A stretch of 64,000 nt of DNA, from positions 1 through 64,000 of the forward strand of contig NZ_DGUZ01000015.1 in the NCBI RefSeq assembly GCF_002394865.1. Reading direction: 5' to 3'. The first letter of the stretch is position 1. Each line of letters begins with the position of its first letter. Below, piece by piece: positions 7,547 through 16,120 of this stretch. Both the position numbers and the translations under genes were made by a program. The notes below the pieces were generated by a model, which saw nothing but the letters and a program-made list of their open reading frames with translations, was not told the origin of the DNA and made no database searches. Origin of the DNA: Fibrobacter sp. UBA4297. GTDB lineage: Bacteria; Fibrobacterota; Fibrobacteria; Fibrobacterales; Fibrobacteraceae.

Positions 7547-9070
7547 ATGATTAAAGCGCCTAATCTATTTACGGCTGCGTGTTTTGCCTTGTGCGGGATG
7601 GCATCGGCATACACAATCACGGGAACCGTTTCTGACAACGACGGCAAGGCACTCAAAGGTGTCACGGTCGACCTGCTCAAAGAAGGCAAGACAGCCTCGA
7701 CGGATGATAAGGGTAAATTCACCATCCAGGAAGACGAAGTGGGCATCAACCCGAGCTTCAGAAACGCCGTTGGCTATATCAGCGTAAACAAAGGCATTCT
7801 CTCTTACTCCCAAAGCAGCACCTCGCCCGTGCAGGTGAAGATTTACAACTCTCTCGGCCACCAGATTTTCAAAAAAACATTGCAGGGCGCAGGCACGTAT
7901 GATTTGAGCAAGGGTTTAAGCGCACGCGGTACTTACTTTGCACAGGTCTCTGTCGGTAACGCCAAGCAGAAATTCAAGTTCACGACGGACGAGAGCTTTA
8001 CAAGCTCTTTCGGCTCGCAGGCTAGCGCCCTCATGAAAGACGCCGCCAAGGACGAAGCGCTCCGCTTTACATTCGAAGGCTATGACACGCTCACCGTGCC
8101 GCTCGGAACGCTCGACACGACCGTTGACGTGAAACTCTCGAAGACCATCCCTCCCGAACCGACGTTCAAATTCGGCTACGCCTTGAAGAACGCACCGACT
8201 CCGAGTAAGGGCTGTGGCACAAACTCCACATTGAAAAAAATCAAGAGCGTCGAAAACGGCGACCAGTTCCAAATCAAGGTCGGTAACGATACGCGCGATT
8301 ACTTTATCACCTTGCCGAAGAACTACGACAACAAGAAACCGCACAAGGTTCTTTTTGCCTTACACTGCTACGGTAGCCGCGGAGAAGACTTCGTGCATCA
8401 CAAAGCAGACTACGACCATCCGACTCCGTACTACGGCCAGCAAGTGCTCGACAAGAACGGCGACTACATCTTCGTTTCGCTTGACGCCATTGGCGGCCTT
8501 TGGACCAAGGGACAGGGCGATCACGACTTCTTTGCACAGACACTCACGACTTTGAACGACAACTATTGCATTGATACAAGCCGCGTGTTCATTACAGGCT
8601 TTAGCTTTGGCGCCATGTTCAGCTACTCACTCATGCAAGACATGCAGAGCCGCGTCCGCGCCGCCGCAACCTACGCAGTCGCTGACTACAACATTTGGCT
8701 CCCCGAAGGCAACAACATGAAGAACTTGCCGATTGCCTGGATGAACGTTCACGGCAAAAACGACGGCAGATGCGATTACAACCGCGCCAAGACTAGCGCC
8801 CTCCCGAGAATCCTCAAGCGGAACGGCAAGGCCGACGCCAACGGAGACTTCACCGACGCAAGCTCCGAAAAGCCGAAGGAAGTGAGTGGCAACACCGGAC
8901 ACGTCTGCTACGACTTCACGACTGTTGACGAACGCTTCCCAGTCAAATGGTGCAGCTGGCCGGGTGACCATCAGTGGACCGCACACGACACCGGTAACAT
9001 GGGCGTCGGCTGGAACTGGGAACAGACATGGGTCCCTGAAGAAGTCCACAAGTTCTTCGAACAGTTCTAA
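7547..9070 (+). CDS. Secreted CE1-like carbohydrate esterase, tandem paralogue
   Basis: 507 residues with the same architecture as the upstream gene: signal peptide (GMASA-YTIT), carboxypeptidase-like sandwich, sorting-domain-like module and CE1-type hydrolase with Ser353 in TGFSFGAM and the GDHQWTAHD His segment. Identity is very high in the sorting-like module and in the C-terminal RAKTSALPRILKRNGKADAN block, and lower in the active-site lid (LHCYGSRGEDF against NHCMGSKAEDF). That pattern suggests duplication followed by substrate divergence or local gene conversion. AAAAGGAG precedes ATG 7547; the upstream in-frame ATG at 7457 would place 30 non-signal residues in front and is rejected. 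Confidence 0.85.
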   Translation: MIKAPNLFTAACFALCGMASAYTITGTVSDNDGKALKGVTVDLLKEGKTASTDDKGKFTIQEDEVGINPSFRNAVGYISVNKGILSYSQSSTSPVQVKIYNSLGHQIFKKTLQGAGTYDLSKGLSARGTYFAQVSVGNAKQKFKFTTDESFTSSFGSQASALMKDAAKDEALRFTFEGYDTLTVPLGTLDTTVDVKLSKTIPPEPTFKFGYALKNAPTPSKGCGTNSTLKKIKSVENGDQFQIKVGNDTRDYFITLPKNYDNKKPHKVLFALHCYGSRGEDFVHHKADYDHPTPYYGQQVLDKNGDYIFVSLDAIGGLWTKGQGDHDFFAQTLTTLNDNYCIDTSRVFITGFSFGAMFSYSLMQDMQSRVRAAATYAVADYNIWLPEGNNMKNLPIAWMNVHGKNDGRCDYNRAKTSALPRILKRNGKADANGDFTDASSEKPKEVSGNTGHVCYDFTTVDERFPVKWCSWPGDHQWTAHDTGNMGVGWNWEQTWVPEEVHKFFEQF

Positions 9071-9097
9071 AGATTTCCTATACACTCTCTAAAGTCC

Positions 9098-9127
9098 AAG
9101 GGCCCGCCGGAAACGGCGAGCCCTTTT
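9098..9127 (+). terminator. Intrinsic terminator after second esterase
   Basis: AAGGGC-CCGCCG, GAAA loop, CGGCG-A-GCCC followed by TTTTT. Confidence 0.85.
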
Positions 9128-9318
9128 TGAACAAAAGGGCTAATTTCGCCCCCCAAAAAAACAAAGAAACAAAATATTTAAATTAAAATCAAAAAAAAAC
9201 ATTTATTCTAAAAGCAGCAATCATTTGTTAAAAAAAATTATCTTACATTCACATTTTAATTTATACAAATCAATATTATATTTACAATCCATTTTTATAC
9301 AACACAAAAGGAGAATCA

Positions 9319-9906
9319 ATGAAAAAGATTGCCTTGACTGCATTTGCTCTTTACGCAACGATGCTTTTTGCAGACGAATCATTTGGCGGAATCGGTCTTG
9401 TCATACAAGACGGAAACATCGGCTTAGAAATTGAAGCAATCATCCCCAACACACCTGCAGCAAAATCAAATTTAAAATCAGGCGATTTAATCATTGCTGT
9501 TGACAATCAAGAATTACAGAAACTGACATTTGAACAGAGTGTCAGTTTATTTCGCGATGTAAAGAACAAGCCAATTGTTCTCACATACATAAGTAGCGAC
9601 GACACTCTTCAAGCTACACTTCGCCGAACAATGATTACAACAAAACAAGTATCGTCATTTGACGCAGATGCCGGAAAAATTATCGGAAAGAAATACATTT
9701 CCACTATTGAACTGAGCGATAACAACTACATGGCCGTTTTTCTAGACAGTTCTTCTCCTGCATTTAAAGATGATAATTCCAAATACAAGGATAAACTCAG
9801 TAACATCCGTTTGTTACAAATACAAAATAGCATCATCAGTTACGAAAATACAGCCAGTGGAAAGATCTTTTCTACGGATCTAAACGGCAAATTTCACAAC
9901 AAATAA
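9319..9906 (+). CDS. Exported PDZ-domain protein, first gene of an AT-rich operon
   Basis: 195 residues with a signal peptide (cleavage near TMLFA-DESF) and one PDZ domain at about 22-100: GIGLVIQDGNIGLEIEAI, then NTPAAKSNLKSGDLIIAVDN, the typical carboxylate-loop/GDLI pattern. No protease domain is attached, so it should act as a periplasmic or surface binding protein, perhaps recognising C-termini. The second half is unassigned. AAAAGGAG precedes the ATG. Twenty bases separate it from the next gene and all four operon genes encode exported proteins. Codon use is much more AT-rich than in the flanking esterases, which may mean transfer. Confidence 0.75.
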   Translation: MKKIALTAFALYATMLFADESFGGIGLVIQDGNIGLEIEAIIPNTPAAKSNLKSGDLIIAVDNQELQKLTFEQSVSLFRDVKNKPIVLTYISSDDTLQATLRRTMITTKQVSSFDADAGKIIGKKYISTIELSDNNYMAVFLDSSSPAFKDDNSKYKDKLSNIRLLQIQNSIISYENTASGKIFSTDLNGKFHNK

Positions 9907-9926
9907 GTATAGGAGAGAAATTTTCA

Positions 9927-10766
9927 ATGAAAAAGATATATTTCATAGTTTTAGGAGTGCTACTTTCAATCTCTCACGCACAATTGATTGTCAGCGAAAA
10001 AATTTACCAGCAAATGGACGCACGAGAAAATCCGCCCGTCCTTATGAAAAGCCAGAAGACAGTTTCGCAAGACACCTATATTTACACGATTACAGGATTA
10101 CGCGACTTTAAATCAGGGAAAAATTTCCAAGTCAAAAAAATTGATGATTTCCATCGATTTACTGTAAGCAGGAAAAACCAGAAAAAACGTACACTCGGTT
10201 CTGAAGACGAAATGCGCATACGCGCCATGAACGACATCAAGGCCATCTTACCCCAAGATGTCGCCGATTCCTGCGCTATAACATCTGTTGGCTACGAATA
10301 CGAACAACGAGACTCCAATAAACCAAGGATTGTCGGAAGTATGGTTACGGCTCATAGAAAACTAGACGGCATCCCAGTAAGGGGAAGCTCTTATGTGCTA
10401 ATGAGTTACGACTCCACGGGAAACCTGTCTTACATGGATGTTCAATGGGACAAATTCAACAAAGTCCCAGCAAAAAGCACTGTAGAAAAAACAAAACGGA
10501 ATAAAATCCACAGAACAGAATTCAATGATCTCATCGAAACAGTATCTCAGGATTTCAAAGAAAATGAACTACGCGGAAGTTTGGACAATTCAACACAAAC
10601 TTTGACAGCCCTCAAAAACGAAAACGGGGAAGTGATGTTAGTTCCGAGCGTCACCTTTATTGGTCAATATTCAACAAAGGATAGCGACAAAAGCATCCCG
10701 ATGATATTTGATATTCCAACAGACGCTTCGCTAGTTCCAACAAACAAGGCAATCGTTAGCAGATAG
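9927..10766 (+). CDS. Exported protein of unknown function, possibly peptidase-propeptide-like
   Basis: 279 residues with a signal peptide (SISHA-QLIV). I do not recognise a firm family. The middle part, with YGYEYEQ-like strand, MVTAHRKLDGIPVRGSSYVL and DSTGNLSYMDVQWDKF, resembles the FTP/PepSY propeptides that cap secreted peptidases (a G-x-P-V-x-G strand followed by a strand-turn). That would fit its place directly before a peptidase-like gene, but it is inference. It has an AGGAGAG ribosome site and lies eight bases before the next gene, so co-translation is likely. The AT-rich composition is shared with the rest of the operon. Confidence 0.6.
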   Translation: MKKIYFIVLGVLLSISHAQLIVSEKIYQQMDARENPPVLMKSQKTVSQDTYIYTITGLRDFKSGKNFQVKKIDDFHRFTVSRKNQKKRTLGSEDEMRIRAMNDIKAILPQDVADSCAITSVGYEYEQRDSNKPRIVGSMVTAHRKLDGIPVRGSSYVLMSYDSTGNLSYMDVQWDKFNKVPAKSTVEKTKRNKIHRTEFNDLIETVSQDFKENELRGSLDNSTQTLTALKNENGEVMLVPSVTFIGQYSTKDSDKSIPMIFDIPTDASLVPTNKAIVSR

Positions 10767-10774
10767 GAGGATCC

Positions 10775-11629
10775 ATGAAAATAATCTATCTTATTTCCAT
10801 TTTATTTTTCGTTTTCTGCCCTTACGCAGCAAGCGCACCTTCCAATTTTTCAATCTTAACATTCGCTATCAGTTCATATCAAGACAAATGGCAAGACAAT
10901 TCTTCACAATCAAGAGAAACCGCTAACGCCCTAGTCAGTTCTCTAAAAAGCAATTTATTAGAAAAATATCCTCAAATCACATTTTCTTCAACAGGGTATT
11001 ATGACGAACTAGTAACTAAACAGAATTTTTTAAATTCTTCAACAAACAATTTCAACTTCGTTTTTTACAAAGGACATGGCGGTCCAAATTATATTACAAT
11101 GTGGCCCAAATATGAATATGTATACAACACTTCAAAAAAATTTGGCGGAAAAACGTATTGGGTCCTGCTGCGATCCTGTCTTGTTTTTAAAAATGGAGAA
11201 ACCAATCAAGACCCATGGTTTAATGGAGTTCATTCAATTCTTGGTTATAGTTCACTATCATGGAATTACGAAAAATACAAGCACTATTATCGTTGCGGCT
11301 TCCTTAACATAGGACAGTGTTCTTACTCTAGAGCTTCTTACTATGTTGAAAGAGATTTTGCGACCAATTGGATTAAACAGAAACAGGGAATATGGGCCGC
11401 CTACTCAAACGCAGTATACAAGTGGATTGCAAAAGAACAAGGATTAGGCGTTGAACCTAAAATTGTCTATCGTTATGGATATGTTGATGGGAAATTCTTT
11501 GATCCATGGGAAGAAACATTTGAAAATTCAATTCAAAAACCCGTTTTTAAAAATGCTGGAGAATACTCGGGCATTGGATCTAGATGGAATACCATGGGAA
11601 CACCTTGCTACAGCACACCCTGTAAATAA
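10775..11629 (+). CDS. Exported protein with a clan CD cysteine-peptidase-like His/Cys signature
   Basis: 284 residues with a signal peptide (AASA-PSNF). The sequence NFVFYKGHGG (His101) followed 34 residues later by YWVLLRSC (Cys135) has the form hydrophobic strand-His-Gly, spacer, hydrophobic strand-x-Cys that marks clan CD peptidases (caspases, gingipains, clostripain); the spacing is close to that of gingipain. It may correspond to DUF6345, which I recall with similar HGG and SC motifs but cannot check. Several Cys pairs in the second half suggest disulfides. It could be an active endopeptidase, a dead homologue, or convergent. AGGAGG lies just before the ATG. Confidence 0.65.
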   Translation: MKIIYLISILFFVFCPYAASAPSNFSILTFAISSYQDKWQDNSSQSRETANALVSSLKSNLLEKYPQITFSSTGYYDELVTKQNFLNSSTNNFNFVFYKGHGGPNYITMWPKYEYVYNTSKKFGGKTYWVLLRSCLVFKNGETNQDPWFNGVHSILGYSSLSWNYEKYKHYYRCGFLNIGQCSYSRASYYVERDFATNWIKQKQGIWAAYSNAVYKWIAKEQGLGVEPKIVYRYGYVDGKFFDPWEETFENSIQKPVFKNAGEYSGIGSRWNTMGTPCYSTPCK

Positions 11630-11642
11630 AGAAGGAATATTT

Positions 11643-12098
11643 ATGAAAAAGATTTTTTTTCTTGTTTTAGCAACATCTATTTCATTGTTTATTGCATGCT
11701 CGGATAATTCAACATCTTCCGAAATCAAAGAACGATTTCATTACGACACTTCGCTTTCTTATGACGAAACAACCTTATCAATAGATTCCATCTCAAATTG
11801 TCTCAATGATTCCGCAAGAATTGAACAGATATACAAATTTGACTCTATTTATATAGAACAAAAAACAGAAAAAGAAACCATAGCATTCCCCTCTCAAATC
11901 CACAGTTCTAGAAGCAACATCAAATCCATTGGAATACATACATTTGGAGACACCCTAAAAATTGAATTGATAGAAAAAGAAAAAACACCTGATATTGACT
12001 TATGTTGCCTCGTCTGGATTCAAGCCACTTTAAACGGAACATTGAAAGGCAATTATATTAAAACATTTACTGGCGTATATCCATTAGGGAACCGATAA
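11643..12098 (+). CDS. Small lipoprotein, last gene of the operon
   Basis: 151 residues with a lipoprotein signal and lipobox LFIAC (Cys19). After it comes a short Ser/Thr-rich stretch and a compact mixed domain with no family I recognise. ATG 11643 is preceded by GAAGGAA, 13 bases after the upstream stop. An ORF opening further upstream at 11451 overlaps the peptidase-like gene and is not the real start. Probably the membrane-anchored partner of the secreted proteins encoded upstream. Confidence 0.7.
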   Translation: MKKIFFLVLATSISLFIACSDNSTSSEIKERFHYDTSLSYDETTLSIDSISNCLNDSARIEQIYKFDSIYIEQKTEKETIAFPSQIHSSRSNIKSIGIHTFGDTLKIELIEKEKTPDIDLCCLVWIQATLNGTLKGNYIKTFTGVYPLGNR

Positions 12099-12114
12099 AT
12101 CATCTCCAGAATTT

Positions 12115-12149
12115 AAAAGTTCCACAGTTTAAAGCTGTGGAACTTTTTT
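12115..12149 (+). terminator. Strong terminator closing the four-gene operon
   Basis: AAAAGTTCCACAG, loop TTTAAAG, CTGTGGAACTTTTTT: a 13-bp perfect stem. Because it is symmetric with A- and T-runs it can also terminate the convergent phosphomutase gene. Confidence 0.9.
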
Positions 12150-12194
12150 CATACAAAGATCGTCCCGGAATAAATCCAGGATAACATATTTAAG

Positions 12195-13535
12195 CTAGAT
12201 CAATTTTTCCACTTTAGAACAAAGCGATTCAGCTTCTTCAGCAGTCGGAGCTTCGGCAATCACGCGGATTACGGGTTCCGTGTTGCTGGCGCGCACATGC
12301 ACCCAGGATTTTTCGCTCCCGAGCCAGAGACCGTCGCGTTCATCCGTCTTCCAGCCGGCAAATTCAGCCTTGACCTTCGGGAGAATGTCTGCAACCTTCT
12401 TGTCGCCGAGTTCGAACTTTTTCTTCGGCATCACGTAGGCCGGATTTTCTGCCACGAACTTTTCCGGGCCGCCATTGTGGTGGGCCATCCAAGAAAGCAC
12501 AAGTGCGGCAGCCACGAGGCTATCGCGACCGTAATGGAGCGCCGGGAGAATCACACCGCCGTTACCTTCACCGCCGATGACGCAGCCATTCTCAATCATC
12601 TGGAGGCTAACGTTGATTTCACCGACCTTCGCGCGGCTGAATTCACAACCGTACTTGGCGGCAACATCTTCGTTCATGCGGCTCGTGGAGAGGTTCACGC
12701 AAACGCTACCCTTCTTTTGGGCAAGCACTTCGTCTGTTGCAATTGCAAGCGTGTATTCTTCGCCGATACTTTGTCCCAAACCATCCACGAGAGCGCAGCG
12801 GTCTGCATCCGGATCCACAGCAAAGCCAACAGCGCAGCCGTTATCCTTGACAGCCTTGCGCAAGTCACCAAGATTTTCAGGAATCGGTTCTGCACCACGC
12901 GGGAACGTGCCATCCGGGCTACAATGGACGCGAACCACTTCGCAACCGAGCTGTTCCAAAAGGCGCGGCACGATAAAGCTACCGGCACCGTTCACAGCAT
13001 CGACAGCGACCTTGAAATGCTTGGCCTTGATGGCTTCGACATCCACGAACGGAATCTTGAGCGTACCATCAATGTGAATGCCATCGGCATCCGGAGCGAC
13101 TTCGTACTTGCCCATCGTGCGGTAATCCGGATAGCTGAACTGGTTTGCATCGGCGAGAGCAAAGAGCTGCTTCACGTCATCCGGACCGAGGAAGAGTCCC
13201 TTGTTGTTGAGGAACTTGAGAGCGTTCCATTCGAGCGGGTTATGGCTTGCGGTAATGATGATGCCCGCATCTGCCTTGAAGTGCGTCGTCAAAAGTTCCA
13301 CGGACGGAGTCGTCGAAAGGCCAACATCCACGACATCCACACCAGAAAGGCGGCAAATGCCAGCGACAAACTGAACAATGGCATCACCTGTCGGGCGGCT
13401 ATCGCGGCCAATCACTACGCGCTTTGCCTTCGTGATTTCAAGGAATGCACGCACATGGCTCTGCAAAACCTGCGGAGTAAGGGTATCGCCAACGATTCCG
13501 CGGATACCAGAAATAGAACGCATTAATTTAGACAT
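12195..13535 (-). CDS. Phosphohexomutase (phosphoglucosamine/phosphomannomutase family)
   Basis: 446 residues, full length for the alpha-D-phosphohexomutase superfamily; moves phosphate between C1 and C6 of a sugar. The phosphoserine loop TASHNP (Ser97), the Mg2+ loop DPDADRCALVD, the sugar loop GEGNGGV and the phosphate loop VRASNTEPVIRV are all present. GlmM-type (GlcN-6-P to GlcN-1-P) is likely from the short N-terminal SISGIRGIVGDTLTP, but a phosphomannomutase or phosphoglucomutase cannot be excluded, so no symbol is given. It lies 21 bases downstream of the cupin gene on the same strand. Confidence 0.88.
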   Translation of the reverse strand: MSKLMRSISGIRGIVGDTLTPQVLQSHVRAFLEITKAKRVVIGRDSRPTGDAIVQFVAGICRLSGVDVVDVGLSTTPSVELLTTHFKADAGIIITASHNPLEWNALKFLNNKGLFLGPDDVKQLFALADANQFSYPDYRTMGKYEVAPDADGIHIDGTLKIPFVDVEAIKAKHFKVAVDAVNGAGSFIVPRLLEQLGCEVVRVHCSPDGTFPRGAEPIPENLGDLRKAVKDNGCAVGFAVDPDADRCALVDGLGQSIGEEYTLAIATDEVLAQKKGSVCVNLSTSRMNEDVAAKYGCEFSRAKVGEINVSLQMIENGCVIGGEGNGGVILPALHYGRDSLVAAALVLSWMAHHNGGPEKFVAENPAYVMPKKKFELGDKKVADILPKVKAEFAGWKTDERDGLWLGSEKSWVHVRASNTEPVIRVIAEAPTAEEAESLCSKVEKLI

Positions 13536-13556
13536 ATTTTCTCCATTAAATTAAAC

Positions 13557-13889
13557 TTATCCGAGTTCCGGGACCGTCGCATAAAAGACGAGATCTTCCG
13601 GACCTTCATTAATCAAGCTGTGGGAATGGCCCTTCGGGCAGAAATGGCACTGGCCAGCTTCGACGTATTCCACACCATCATCAAAAAGTACCTTACCCTT
13701 CCCCGAGACAAAGAACATAATTTCGCTGTTGGTTTCGTGCTTGTGGTAACCGATAGATGCGCCTGCTTCGAGCGTGCCGTGCATAATGCGCGTCGTGCCG
13801 TCGAAATACATCTTGGCCTTGTATTCTTTTTCGCCACCCTTAAAATTCGGGAGAACAGTCGTCTCCATACCTTTTAAATCAATAATCAT
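13557..13889 (-). CDS. Small cupin-domain protein
   Basis: 110 residues forming one cupin barrel. The metal-binding pattern is visible as YHKHETNSEIMFFVSGKG (His, His, Glu) followed by a second motif GQCHFCPKGHSHSLIN with the later His. Such proteins bind a metal and act as isomerases, dioxygenases or sugar sensors; the substrate is unknown. It directly precedes the phosphomutase, so a role in sugar or sugar-phosphate metabolism is plausible. The ribosome site AGAGGT is part of a small inverted repeat (ACCTC..GAGGT) just before ATG. Confidence 0.82.
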   Translation of the reverse strand: MIIDLKGMETTVLPNFKGGEKEYKAKMYFDGTTRIMHGTLEAGASIGYHKHETNSEIMFFVSGKGKVLFDDGVEYVEAGQCHFCPKGHSHSLINEGPEDLVFYATVPELG

Positions 13890-13950
13890 TATGACCTCTT
13901 TGAACGAGGTAATAATAGAATTTTAGGGGAAAAGAGCCAAGCATGTGGGT

Positions 13951-14721
13951 CTAAACGTTGCGGCGATATCCGCTCAAAGCAAGGAAAATAATGGCCGGGA
14001 CGTAGAAGAGCCAAATAAAGTTATTCGAGACAGCGGCAAAAACTTCAATAGTGGAATGGTCCGCACCCGACAAAAGTGATAGCCCCGTAAGCGCATCGCA
14101 ACACGTAAAGCAAACCATCCCTAGCACAATCAGGTTTGCATTTGCCTTCGGGAAAAACTTAAATTTCAAAGTCATGCATGCAACCACCAATGAACAAAGT
14201 AGAACCGGAATATAGGCAAGCACAGCCATAAGCACATACGATTCAAGAACATGGAGCTGTGCAAGCACAATCATCGCAAGCACGGCAGCCAATGGTACAC
14301 AGTAAATCCACGGAAACGACCAATCATCATCGCTAACGCGCGTATGCCGATAAATTAAAATCATCTGCGCTATAAAGAAAAAGCCAATACCAAGCGTGAT
14401 AAAATTATCGCGGGTATCAATCGTTCCAAAGTAATTGTAAAGGATTTTAAAGCAAAAGTCGGCACAAAGAATCATCAAGAAACTCATCTGCAAAAAGAAG
14501 CGATCGCGTTTGGTCACCAAGCGCCTGCCAATCGTAAATGCAAGTAAAGTCGCGACACAAGTTACAATAAACTTCGTGATATTCTGGAAATCGCTAGCAG
14601 AATCTAGACACGACTGTACTGCACCGCACTCATGCAGCACAAGCCAGTCACGCACAAAGAATGACACAAAAAGAATTGCCACAAGGGCAATCAAAGACGA
14701 TACCAGCTTCGAATACACCAT
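13951..14721 (-). CDS. Polytopic membrane protein, YhhN/TMEM86-like
   Basis: 256 residues with about eight hydrophobic helices and short charged loops. Two acidic positions sit inside helices in the pattern seen in YhhN (lysoplasmalogenase) proteins: FLMILCADFCFKIL in the middle and GMVCFTCCDALTGL near the C-terminus. That family hydrolyses lysoplasmalogen vinyl ethers in the inner membrane, and Fibrobacter lipids are rich in plasmalogens, which would fit. The match is by eye only, so the function is tentative. Stands alone, 62 bases upstream of the cupin gene on the same strand. Confidence 0.5.
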   Translation of the reverse strand: MVYSKLVSSLIALVAILFVSFFVRDWLVLHECGAVQSCLDSASDFQNITKFIVTCVATLLAFTIGRRLVTKRDRFFLQMSFLMILCADFCFKILYNYFGTIDTRDNFITLGIGFFFIAQMILIYRHTRVSDDDWSFPWIYCVPLAAVLAMIVLAQLHVLESYVLMAVLAYIPVLLCSLVVACMTLKFKFFPKANANLIVLGMVCFTCCDALTGLSLLSGADHSTIEVFAAVSNNFIWLFYVPAIIFLALSGYRRNV

Positions 14722-14810
14722 GTGTATAAATATAAAGCAGTCGTAAGAAAAAAGTAAAGAAAAGTTTAAAAATTTTCTTGTATGTGACGATGAACAAATT
14801 TCATTTTGTT

Positions 14811-14928
14811 ATGCCCGCGAATGCGGGCATCACCATCTCGACATAAAAAAGGAGGTGCCCGCTTACTTCGACTGCGCTCACTTCGATTAAACTCAGTGCA
14901 GGCAGCACAGGCTCCGGCGGGCATGACA
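14811..14928. repeat. Two intergenic hairpins of the GCGGGCAT-GACA class
   Basis: First: ATGCCCGC-GAAT-GCGGGCAT at 14811-14830. Second: TGCCCGC at 14856-14862 pairs with GCGGGCA at 14917-14923, followed by TGACA; its 54-base loop contains AGTGCAGGCAGCAC-type pairing. Located between two minus-strand genes. Confidence 0.7.
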
Positions 14929-14945
14929 TTTTGATTTCAGAAATA

Positions 14946-14980
14946 TTCTAAGTTCCAAGATCTAAATTCTAAGTTCTAAC
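14946..14980. repeat. 7-bp tandem repeats (five units) overlapping a stop codon
   Basis: TTCTAAG, TTCCAAG, ATCTAAA, TTCTAAG, TTCTAAC in perfect register. The array runs into the stop codon of the minus-strand transporter gene (14976-14978). Confidence 0.85.
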
Positions 14981-15881
14981 TATCTTTTTTCGGCTTGATT
15001 TTTGCGGTCATGTAACTGAGAACAAGGTTTTGCCATACAACGTAGCAAGTCGGGGCAAGAGCCACCACCGGGCCCGCGTAAAGGCTAGAAACCCAGATAA
15101 CAAGTGTCGTGTTCTTTTGCCCCATGCTCTGCGAACCTTCAATCGGGCGGCGACCGCGTTCGCAAACCCATCCAAGCCAAAACTGCAAAAGGCAAAGCAC
15201 AAGCGATACACCAGCCATCAGCGGGAGCTTACCGCTATTCCACAAGTCGGCAAAGCCCATTTCGCGAATGTCGAAGCTTGCCTTGGACAAAATAATGAAC
15301 ACCGAGAACGTCCACACAAACATTGTGTACTTCTGGTATTTTGCAGCACGGTCGGCAAGTTCCGGGTAAAAGTTACGGAGACCAAACGCAAACGCCAAGG
15401 GAATGCTTATAATCGGTTGAATCGTGTTAAAAATCTTCATCGCGATTTCAGACAGGTCCGCTTCGGCGCCGGTCAAATAGCCAAAGATTATCGGAATGCT
15501 AAAGCACGCAATCAAGTTACCGCTGAGGAAAATCTTGAGCGCAAGGGATGCGCTGCCGCCAAGCATTTTCGCCATCGCAGGGGCCGCATTCGCGGGCGGA
15601 CAAAGCGCAATAATCGCACCACCCAAAAGCACTTCACGCGGCAAGTGGAAAACTTCCACAACGCCCCAAAGCGCAGCGATAATCACAAGACTTGCGATAA
15701 ACGCACGGGCCTCAATCTTGAACGTGTAACCATGCGTCTGCGGCGGAATTTTCGTCACGAACGTAAGGAACATCATGATGCCGATAGTTAACGGCAAGAG
15801 CGGCGACAGAAAGTGCGCCTGAGGAATGAGGATGCCCGCCAGAATTGCGATGGGCATGAGAATAGCGCGTAAGTTACCCAT
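14976..15881 (-). CDS. Bile acid:sodium symporter (BASS)-family transporter
   Basis: About 301 residues with nine to ten hydrophobic helices. The start region PIAILAGILIPQ, the LTIGIMMFLTFVTKI helix and the GGAIIALCPPANAAPAMAKM helix break (a PPxxxAP crossover-type motif) resemble the BASS fold. Members carry organic anions, pantoate, pyruvate or arsenite with sodium; the substrate here is unknown and no ars gene is nearby. A TTG-initiated form from 15929 exists, but ATG 15881 gives the normal length. Alone on its strand. Confidence 0.72.
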   Translation of the reverse strand: MGNLRAILMPIAILAGILIPQAHFLSPLLPLTIGIMMFLTFVTKIPPQTHGYTFKIEARAFIASLVIIAALWGVVEVFHLPREVLLGGAIIALCPPANAAPAMAKMLGGSASLALKIFLSGNLIACFSIPIIFGYLTGAEADLSEIAMKIFNTIQPIISIPLAFAFGLRNFYPELADRAAKYQKYTMFVWTFSVFIILSKASFDIREMGFADLWNSGKLPLMAGVSLVLCLLQFWLGWVCERGRRPIEGSQSMGQKNTTLVIWVSSLYAGPVVALAPTCYVVWQNLVLSYMTAKIKPKKDS

Positions 15882-15940
15882 AGTCTTATTTCCGGGACCA
15901 AAGGTAGTAATTTGATTTTTGAAAATCAAGGAAACACATT

Positions 15941-16016
15941 ATGCGGGCGGGGCCCCAGCTCGGAGTTGCGAAGGCCGCACGGGCCCCTCCCTGCACCCTC
16001 CCCATCCTTGGCCGAC
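15941..16016. other. Very GC-rich patch in an AT-rich spacer
   Basis: About 75 bases of roughly 70 percent G+C containing GGGGCCCC (15949-15956) and GGGCCCC (15981-15987), ending in TTGGCCGACGCTC. The flanks are AT-rich. No ORF of family-like content is seen on either strand. It could be a dispersed repeat, a structured RNA or a gene remnant; nothing further can be said. Confidence 0.4.
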
Positions 16017-16070
16017 GCTCCATTCTCGCAACAACAACCATTTTTCACAACTTTACCACTTTATCTCTAT

Positions 16071-16098
16071 ATAAAGAAAGCGGAGCAATAACTCCGCT
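16071..16098 (-). terminator. Terminator of lysA
   Basis: On the minus strand AGCGGAG-TTATTG-CTCCGCT is followed by TTCTTTAT. Confidence 0.8.
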
Positions 16099-16120
16099 AA
16101 TCTTGATTATATCAAATCAA

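Noticed and set aside
13880..13920. Inverted repeat ACCTC..GAGGT covering the cupin gene ribosome site, as a possible RNA thermometer
   Set aside because: Only five base pairs with a seven-base loop, too weak to claim regulation.
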